Source of the DNA: Galactobacter sp.
GTDB taxonomy: Bacteria; Actinomycetota; Actinomycetes; Actinomycetales; Micrococcaceae
Assembly: GCA_022712075.1 (NCBI GenBank)
Contig: JALAHE010000312.1
Coordinates: forward strand, 1-8,923
Reading direction: 5' to 3'
Length of the DNA stretch: 8,923 nucleotides
Shown here one piece after another: positions 1 through 4,290 of this stretch. The position numbers were made by a program, and so were the translations under genes. Position 1 is the stretch's first letter. The number at the start of each line of letters is the position of its first letter. Under the pieces are notes generated by a model. It was not told the DNA's origin and ran no database searches. It saw only the letters and a program-made list of their open reading frames with translations.

Positions 1-830
1 CCCGCTACCCCCGCCGTGCCCTCCTGCCCCTTATTTTACTTTCAGCCCACGGTCTGAGCTCCTGCTCGGCGCTCGGGACCCAGCCGCTCGGCGCCGACGG
101 TGCCACGGGCTCCCCGCCCGCGACGACCGCGCCGGGCGGGAAGCCGAGCGCCAAGCCCAGCCCCGCGCCGTCGAGCACGCAAGCCAAGCCCGCGCCGTCG
201 AGCGCCTCCACCGTGCCGAGCGTGAGCGCCCCGGCCAGCGTCGACGGGCGGCCCCCCGTGGCCGCCGCGCTGAAGCGGATCCCCACGAAGGGCCGCGCCC
301 CCAAGACGGGCTATGTGCGGACCGAGGTGTTCGGCGCGGCGTGGAAGGACGTTGACCGCAACGGCTGCGACACCCGCAACGACATCCTGGCCCGCGACCT
401 CACGGCCGTGACGTTCAAGCCGGGGACGCGCGAGTGCGTGGTGCTCTCCGGCGCCCTGGCCGAGCCCTACACGGGCACGACGATCCACTTCGTGCGCGGC
501 CAGGGGACGAGCCAGGCCGTGCAGATCGACCACGTCGTGGCGCTCTCCGATGCGTGGCAGAAGGGCGCCCAGAAGCTCTCGCAGGCCCAGCGCGAGCAGC
601 TGGCCAACGATCCGCTCAACCTCCTGGCCGTGGACGGGCCGAGCAACTCGCGCAAGTCGGACGGCGACGCCGCCACGTGGCTGCCGCCCAAGAAGAGCTA
701 CCGCTGCGCGTACGTGGCGCGGCAGGCGGCCGTGAAGCTCAAGTACGGGCTGTGGATGACGCAGGGCGAGAAGGACGCCATCACCCGCGTGATCTCGTTC
801 TGCCCCACCCAGACGCTGCCCGCGGCCTAG
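1..830 (+). CDS. HNH nuclease-domain (DUF1524 / GmrSD C-terminal-like) lipoprotein, 5' end missing
   Basis: The reading frame is open from base 3 (codon_start 3) to the TAG at 828-830 and has no start codon near the window edge, so the true start lies upstream. The frame first encodes two Arg and a hydrophobic stretch (ALLPLILLSAHG), then a lipobox L-S-S-C with the Cys codon at 63-65. This is a lipoprotein signal peptide, so the mature protein should be anchored outside the membrane. A Pro/Ala/Ser/Lys-rich linker with a repeated KPxPAPSS unit follows (about mature residues 20-55). The nuclease-like domain comes next: GYVRTEVFG..W near the start, CDTRND, the DHVVALSDAW motif (about residues 156-165 counting the lipobox Cys as 1), NDPLNLLAV, a SN..KSD.DAATWLPP block and YRCAYV. 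This pattern is typical of secreted actinobacterial HNH proteins related to the GmrSD C-terminal domain. A GTG at 213 would remove signal and linker and has no ribosome-binding site, so it was rejected. Substrate and role are unknown. Family confidence is high; nuclease activity is inferred. Confidence 0.87.
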   Translation, partial: RYPRRALLPLILLSAHGLSSCSALGTQPLGADGATGSPPATTAPGGKPSAKPSPAPSSTQAKPAPSSASTVPSVSAPASVDGRPPVAAALKRIPTKGRAPKTGYVRTEVFGAAWKDVDRNGCDTRNDILARDLTAVTFKPGTRECVVLSGALAEPYTGTTIHFVRGQGTSQAVQIDHVVALSDAWQKGAQKLSQAQREQLANDPLNLLAVDGPSNSRKSDGDAATWLPPKKSYRCAYVARQAAVKLKYGLWMTQGEKDAITRVISFCPTQTLPAA

Positions 831-842
831 GGCTATCTAGGC
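825..842. repeat. Short inverted repeat joining two convergent stop codons
   Basis: GCCTAG (825-830) pairs with CTAGGC (837-842) around a 6-base loop. The arms contain the stop codons of the HNH lipoprotein gene and the PIN gene. No T-run follows on either strand, so a terminator role is only a possibility. Part of the symmetry is automatic, because TAG faces CTA. Confidence 0.4.
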
Positions 843-1256
843 GGAAAACAGGGCCAGCAGCTTCTCTGGGGGCGTGACGGGCAGCGGCGGGTCGAGCTCG
901 CCAGCGGCCTGGATCAGGCGCGCGGAAGCCGTCACGAGGGTGTCGGCCTGGAGCCTGGCCACGGCGAGGATCTCGGCGTCGGTGGGGTCGTGCCAGCCGA
1001 GGGTCTCGGCGAGGCGCCAGGAGGTGGCGCGCGAAACGCGGTCGCCCAGGAGGCGCAGCTTGAGCGAGGCGAGCGCCTCCAGCAGCGCCTGCGCCTGACC
1101 CGGCGTGAGGCGCCCCGAGAGCGAGCGGCCGAAAAGTAGGCGCGAGACGTCGGAGCGCAGCGCCGCCGTGCCCACGAGCTGATGCCCCTCCGGCGCGCTC
1201 AGGCCCTCCTCCAGCAGCAGGAGGGCGGTCGGCGCGTCCACGGCGAAGCGGGTCAT
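837..1256 (-). CDS. Orphan PIN-domain protein (VapC-like fold), last acidic residue not conserved
   Basis: The product is 139 aa, the usual size for a single PIN domain (Mg-dependent RNase fold of VapC toxins). Beta-1 reads FAVDAPTALLLL with Asp7. The second helix has Asp36 (R-S-D-V) where Glu is usual. A central LRLLGDRVSRATSWRLAE block occupies about 67-84, and the C-terminal PIN signature DAEILAVARLQADTLVT spans 93-109 with Asp93 and Glu95. The normal following acidic residue (LVT.D) is replaced by Ala-Ser (110-111), so one of the four metal-binding positions appears lost. The LLGDRVSR block resembles a group of solitary actinobacterial PIN proteins that I recall. No antitoxin-like ORF lies next to it. 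ATG at 1256 was chosen because the PIN fold begins right there. GGGAAG sits 10 nt upstream, which is far for a ribosome-binding site, and a TTG at 1292 is the alternative start. No TANNNT element is visible directly upstream. Fold confidence is moderate; toxin function is not supported. Confidence 0.75.
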   Translation of the reverse strand: MTRFAVDAPTALLLLEEGLSAPEGHQLVGTAALRSDVSRLLFGRSLSGRLTPGQAQALLEALASLKLRLLGDRVSRATSWRLAETLGWHDPTDAEILAVARLQADTLVTASARLIQAAGELDPPLPVTPPEKLLALFSA

Positions 1257-1296
1257 GCCCGGCAGTCTTCCCGTTGGGCGGTGGCGCGGCAAGGGT

Positions 1297-1318
1297 GCGC
1301 GGGCGCGGCTCAGGCGGG
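1297..1318. repeat. 22-bp direct repeat, distal copy
   Basis: The 22 bases here are identical to 1450-1471 (both begin GCGCGGGCGCGG and end CTCAGGCGGG). The copies are 153 bp apart, start to start. This copy is non-coding and lies upstream of the PIN gene. The similarity stops abruptly at both ends of the 22 bp. Confidence 0.85.
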
Positions 1319-1339
1319 AGGCGCGCCAACGCGAAAAGA

Positions 1340-1394
1340 ATCAAGAAATCGACGCGAGATCGTCTGAGAGGCGATCTCGCGTCGATTTCTTGAT
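1340..1394 (-). terminator. 23-bp perfect inverted repeat, candidate mutY terminator
   Basis: Arm one is 1340-1362 and arm two 1372-1394. They are exact reverse complements over 23 bp with a 9-base loop (1363-1371). The stem is about 48% GC in a region that is otherwise above 70%. Read on the minus strand, downstream of mutY, the stem is followed by TTCTTTTCGCG, a broken T-rich tail, which fits an intrinsic terminator for mutY. On the plus strand it is followed by CTCAGGCTGGG, which does not. The stem is much longer than normal terminators, so a protein-binding site, an RNase III substrate or a dispersed genomic repeat are alternatives. Confidence 0.65.
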
Positions 1395-1449
1395 CTCAGG
1401 CTGGGTTTGCAAGCGCACGACGGCGCGTGGCTGGGTGCCGTGCGCCGAG

Positions 1450-1471
1450 GCGCGGGCGCGGCTCAGGCGGG
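1450..1471. repeat. 22-bp direct repeat, copy covering the mutY 3' end
   Basis: This copy is identical to 1297-1318. It includes the mutY TGA stop (1463-1465 on the minus strand) and the final Pro-Ala codons. Together the two copies bracket the palindrome at 1340-1394. Confidence 0.85.
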
Positions 1472-2440
1472 CAGCGCCACGCCCTCGCCGTCGGCGACGG
1501 CCAGGCCATCGGCGAGCAGTCCCGCGAGGCAGCGCTCGCGTTGCTCGGCCCCCGCGGCGAGGCGACGCAGCGCGCGCAGGGCCGGCATGGCGTCGGGCTC
1601 AAGACCCGCGTCCTGCGGAGCCGAGCCGGCCTCGGCCGGGTCCCCCGGCGTGCGCAGGGCGGCGGCGGGGACCGCGCCGTCGGCGGCGCGCAGCACGGCC
1701 ATCATGGCGCCGCGGACCTGGCGATCCGTACCCTCCCAGGCCTGGCCCTTGGGCGTGTAGTGCGGGGCGGGGCGCCCGGCCGCGATCCAGGCGCAGCCGG
1801 CCTTCACCGGGCATTCGTCGCAGCGCGGGGAGCGCGCCGTGCAGATCAGCGCGCCCAGCTCCATCGAGGCGGCGTTCCAGGCGTTGGCCTCCGCGACGCC
1901 CTCCGGGGTGGCGGTGTCCGGCATGAGCTCGTGGGCCAGGCGGGCCTCGGCGCGCGTGTACGAGGGCTCGGGGAGGGCGTTGCCCGTCCACGCGCGCGCC
2001 TCGACGCGGCGCACATTGGTGTCGACCACGGCGGCGGGGATACCGAAGGCGAAGCTCGCCACGGCGGCCGCCGTGTACTCGCCCACGCCGGGCAGGGCCA
2101 AGAGCTCGTCGAGGTCGGCCGGGACCTCGCCGCCGTGCACCTCTACGAGCTCGCGGGCGCAGGCGTGCAGGCGCAGGGCGCGGCGCGGGTAGCCGAGCTT
2201 TTCCCAGGCGCGGACGGCCTCCCCGGCGGGCTCGGCGGCCAGGTCCTCCGGCGTGGGCCAGCGTTCCATCCAGCTCTCCCACACGGGCAGGACCCGCACC
2301 ACGGGGGTCTGCTGCAGCATGACCTCGGAGACGAGCACGCCCCATGGGCTGCACTCGGGGCGCCGCCACGGCAGGTCGCGGCCGTTCTCCTCAAACCAGG
2401 AGATGATGCTGCGGCGCAGGGCGCTGGCCTGAGGTGACAC
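1463..2440 (-). CDS. mutY: A/G-specific adenine DNA glycosylase MutY
   Basis: This 325-aa cytoplasmic base-excision repair enzyme removes adenine mispaired with 8-oxoguanine or G. The catalytic Glu39 lies in SEVMLQQT, the HhH-GPD hairpin is LPGVGEYTAAAV (116-127), and the catalytic Asp140 is in VDTNVRRV. A four-cysteine [4Fe-4S] loop has C200, C207, C210 and C216 with the MutY/Nth spacing C-X6-C-X2-C-X5-C. The C-terminus is short: no NUDIX-like 8-oxoG recognition domain is visible, only a small winged-helix-like tail (VRGAMMAVLRAADG ... EQRERCLAGLLADGLAV), as in other actinobacterial MutY. This tail carries an extra loop rich in Ala, Gly, Asp and Pro (about residues 260-285). The GTG start at 2440 is supported by GGAG at 2445-2448 (4-nt spacing) and a TAGGAT -10 element at 2474-2479. 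The gene is divergent from the membrane protein at 2561. Confidence 0.96.
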   Translation of the reverse strand: MSPQASALRRSIISWFEENGRDLPWRRPECSPWGVLVSEVMLQQTPVVRVLPVWESWMERWPTPEDLAAEPAGEAVRAWEKLGYPRRALRLHACARELVEVHGGEVPADLDELLALPGVGEYTAAAVASFAFGIPAAVVDTNVRRVEARAWTGNALPEPSYTRAEARLAHELMPDTATPEGVAEANAWNAASMELGALICTARSPRCDECPVKAGCAWIAAGRPAPHYTPKGQAWEGTDRQVRGAMMAVLRAADGAVPAAALRTPGDPAEAGSAPQDAGLEPDAMPALRALRRLAAGAEQRERCLAGLLADGLAVADGEGVALPA

Positions 2441-2473
2441 GGTGCTCCGTCTTCTCGTTGAGGGGACCCATCG

Positions 2474-2479
2474 ATCCTA
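2474..2479 (-). promoter_or_regulatory. Candidate -10 element of mutY (TAGGAT)
   Basis: TAGGAT on the minus strand fits the actinobacterial TANNNT -10 pattern and would give a leader of about 26 nt that contains the GGAG ribosome-binding site before the GTG at 2440. No good -35 is visible. The same hexamer precedes disA at 7233-7238. Confidence 0.5.
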
Positions 2480-2547
2480 GGCGTCGCGCGGGGCCGCAGG
2501 CGCCCGGATTCCCCGGCGCGCCGGGCCGGGGGCCGCCGCGAACGACC

Positions 2548-2553
2548 TATCAT
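2548..2553 (+). promoter_or_regulatory. -10 element (TATCAT) for a probably leaderless transcript
   Basis: TATCAT ends 7 nt before the ATG at 2561, so transcription would begin at or next to the A of the start codon. No Shine-Dalgarno sequence precedes either ATG (2552 or 2561). The ATG at 2552 lies inside the hexamer and could not be on such a transcript. No clear -35 is visible, and a CCGGCGCGCCGG palindrome (2513-2524) lies just upstream. Confidence 0.6.
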
Positions 2554-2560
2554 GGGCCAC

Positions 2561-3205
2561 ATGACCTCCGCCCCCGGTCCGCAGCGCCCCTCCGCTGCCG
2601 TGTACCGCCGCCGCCGCATCGTGGTGGGCGTCGCGGCCCTGGTGATCCTCGGCCTCGTCATCTGGGGCATCGTGGCCGGCATCGGCGCGCTCGCCTCGGC
2701 GATCGGTGGAAAGCCCGAGGCCAGCCAGAGTCAGAGCGCCCAGCCCACGCAGGGCTCAACCACGCCCTCGGACGAGGCCAGCTCCCCGAGCGGCACGCCG
2801 GCCGGGGCCAACCCCGACGGCTCGTGCCCCGCAGCCGCCGTGCGAATCAAGGCCTCGACGGACAAAGCCAGCTACACGGCCAAGGAGAAGCCGGTCCTGC
2901 AGCTGGAGCTGACCAACACCCTCAAGGTGGCGTGCAAGGCAAACGTGGGCACGTCGGTGCAGGAGTTCATCGTGACCTCCGGTTCCGACCGCATCTTCTC
3001 CACGAAGGACTGCCAGAAGGACGCGCAGGACTACGAAGTGGAACTGCAGCCGGGCAAGACGGAGCAGGCCAACTTCACGTGGCAGCGCAACCGCACGCAG
3101 GCGGGCTGCACGCCCGTCGCCGCCGAGCCGCGGCCCGGCACCTACAACCTCCAGGTGAAGCTCGGGAAGACCACCTCGGAGAAGGTGCAGTTCCGGCTCA
3201 ACTGA
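2561..3205 (+). CDS. Membrane-anchored extracytoplasmic protein of unknown function with four cysteines
   Basis: The product is 214 aa from the ATG at 2561. A short cytoplasmic N-terminus ends in RRRR (16-19) and is followed by one membrane segment (about 20-45). A Ser/Pro/Thr/Gln-rich linker spans about 47-86. The C-terminal domain (about 87-214) looks like a beta sandwich: alternating VRIKAST, VLQLELTNT, QEFIVTSGSDRIF, TEQANFTW and TYNLQVKLG strands, as in Ig-like or BsuPI/DUF4232-like folds. C89, C125, C151 and C183 could form two disulfides outside the cell, in line with the Arg-in topology. I recall similar proteins beside mutY in Micrococcaceae but cannot assign a function. It lacks a lipobox or signal-peptidase site, so it should stay membrane-bound. 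The ATG at 2552 would add only three residues (MGH); 2561 was preferred because of the -10 position. Confidence 0.85.
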   Translation: MTSAPGPQRPSAAVYRRRRIVVGVAALVILGLVIWGIVAGIGALASAIGGKPEASQSQSAQPTQGSTTPSDEASSPSGTPAGANPDGSCPAAAVRIKASTDKASYTAKEKPVLQLELTNTLKVACKANVGTSVQEFIVTSGSDRIFSTKDCQKDAQDYEVELQPGKTEQANFTWQRNRTQAGCTPVAAEPRPGTYNLQVKLGKTTSEKVQFRLN

Positions 3206-3263
3206 GCCGCCCGGCCCCCCCGAGACCGCCGAGGCCGCCGAGCCGCCCAAGAAATCCATGACT

Positions 3264-3291
3264 CCCGGGTGGGACGCCCGGCGTCGCCGGG
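3264..3291 (+). terminator. Possible hairpin region after the membrane protein gene
   Basis: Two mutually exclusive stems are visible: CCGGG/CCCGG around TGGGACG, and CCCGGC/GCCGGG around GTC (3277-3291). No T-run follows. Stems of this kind are common by chance at this GC content, so a terminator role is weakly supported. Confidence 0.25.
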
Positions 3292-3316
3292 GGTATCGCG
3301 CGCGGGACCCCTCGCA

Positions 3317-3368
3317 TAGTCTTGGTGAACCCGCACCCCCGTGCGGCCCAGCGAGGCGGCGCAGCCGC
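3317..3368 (+). promoter_or_regulatory. Candidate promoter and structured leader of the DUF1295/ligase unit
   Basis: TAGTCT (3317-3322) fits TANNNT and would give a leader of roughly 55 nt. That leader contains a perfect stem CCGCAC-CCCC-GTGCGG (3331-3346) and a second one, GCGGC-GCA-GCCGC (3356-3368), just before the AAGGA ribosome-binding site (3372-3376). No clear -35 is visible. The first stem could instead belong to termination of the upstream gene. Confidence 0.35.
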
Positions 3369-3384
3369 GGCAAGGATCCCTCCC

Positions 3385-4290
3385 ATGCAGTCTTCGTCCA
3401 GGTCCTGGGTAGTCATCGGCGTTGCCGTTCTGCTGGGCGCGGCCCTCGCTTGGGCCGGAAGCGTCGGGTCCGCCGCGGCGGGCCCGCTCTCCCTCTTTGC
3501 GCTGGCCGTGGCCGCCGCCTACCTCCTCCAGTGGCTCGCCTTTGTTCCCTCCTGGCTCGCCAAGACCGAGCGCTTCTACGACCTCACGGGCGGGATCAGC
3601 TACCTCGCCATCACGGCCTTCCTCCTGCTGGCCAACCCGGGCCGCGGCGCCGCGGCGTGGGTCGTCGGTGCCATGGTTGCCCTGTGGTCCGCCCGGCTGG
3701 CGCTCTTCCTGTTCACGCGCGTGCTGCGCTCCGGCGGCGACGGCCGCTTCGACGACATCAAGCAGGACCCCGTGCGACTCCTGCAGACGTGGACGCTTCA
3801 GGGCCTGTGGATCACCGCCACGGCCGGGACGGCGTGGGCTGTGCTCAGCGATCCCTCGGGCCGCGGGATCGACGCGTGGCTCGTGATCGGCGCCCTGATC
3901 TGGGTGGTGGGTCTCGGCGTCGAGGCCGCCGCGGACGCTCAGAAGCGGGCCTTCGCCGCCCGCGAGGGGAACCGCGGCCGCTTCATCACGAGCGGCCTGT
4001 GGTCGCTCTCGCGTCACCCCAACTACTTCGGCGAGATCGTGCTGTGGATCGGCGTGGCGGTCGCGGCCGTGCCGAGCCTGCACGGCGCCGCGTGGGTCCT
4101 GCTCGTGTCCCCGCTCTTCGTGATCCTGCTGCTGACGAAGGTGAGCGGCGTGCCCCTCCTGGAGAAGCGCGCCGAAGCGCGGTGGGGCGGCGAACCCGCC
4201 TACCGCGCGTACGTTCAGTCCACCCCGATCCTGCTCCCGTGGGTGGGGCGCAAGGGCCCCTGGGCGGCCAGCAAGGAGACCGCGGCGTGA
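3385..4290 (+). CDS. DUF1295 family membrane protein (steroid 5-alpha-reductase / methyltransferase-like fold)
   Basis: The product is a 301-aa polytopic membrane protein with about seven or eight hydrophobic segments (roughly 10-30, 34-55, 65-82, 86-106, 130-148, 157-176 and 218-255). After the second segment comes KTERFYDLTGGISYLAIT, the usual DUF1295 sequence. The C-terminal half holds the family hallmark GRFITSGLWSLSRHPNYFGE (His211, Pro212, Asn213, Tyr214, Gly216, Glu217) and then LEKR...WGGEPAYRAYVQSTPILLPW. Relatives bind NADPH or SAM-type cofactors and act on lipids, but the reaction of bacterial DUF1295 proteins is not established. ATG 3385 has AAGGA at 3372-3376, 8 nt upstream, which is an excellent ribosome-binding site. 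A TTG at 3322 would add 21 non-hydrophobic residues and was rejected. The stop overlaps the start of the acyl-CoA ligase gene (GTGA), so the two are co-translated and probably share a lipid pathway. Confidence 0.9.
   Translation: MQSSSRSWVVIGVAVLLGAALAWAGSVGSAAAGPLSLFALAVAAAYLLQWLAFVPSWLAKTERFYDLTGGISYLAITAFLLLANPGRGAAAWVVGAMVALWSARLALFLFTRVLRSGGDGRFDDIKQDPVRLLQTWTLQGLWITATAGTAWAVLSDPSGRGIDAWLVIGALIWVVGLGVEAAADAQKRAFAAREGNRGRFITSGLWSLSRHPNYFGEIVLWIGVAVAAVPSLHGAAWVLLVSPLFVILLLTKVSGVPLLEKRAEARWGGEPAYRAYVQSTPILLPWVGRKGPWAASKETAA
4273..4278 (+). promoter_or_regulatory. Ribosome-binding site fixing the GTG start of the acyl-CoA ligase
   Basis: AAGGAG lies 8 nt before the GTG at 4287 and inside the end of the DUF1295 gene. 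It decides the start of a frame that stays open for about 1 kb further upstream. The GTGA overlap indicates translational coupling. Confidence 0.85.

Noticed and set aside
1..1256. A two-gene defence island formed by the HNH protein and the PIN protein
   Set aside because: The genes are convergent, the HNH protein is exported, and no defence-associated partner is visible, so functional linkage is unsupported.
837..1292. A VapBC-type toxin-antitoxin module
   Set aside because: Only the PIN protein is present. No antitoxin-like small ORF was found beside it, and one catalytic acidic residue is replaced.
1427..2437. Plus-strand 336-codon frame opposite mutY
   Set aside because: Low-complexity Gly/Arg/Ala translation with no motifs, antisense to a clear mutY.
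2441..2551. RNA gene or riboswitch in the mutY-membrane protein gap, such as a c-di-AMP ydaO element
   Set aside because: The gap is only 111 bp, mostly G/C-rich promoter DNA, with no recognisable riboswitch core. No tRNA or CRISPR pattern was seen anywhere in the window.
3258..4286. Upstream in-frame extension of the acyl-CoA ligase
   Set aside because: The translated extension is Arg/Gly-rich and lies in another frame of the DUF1295 gene. GTG 4287 with AAGGAG is the clear start.
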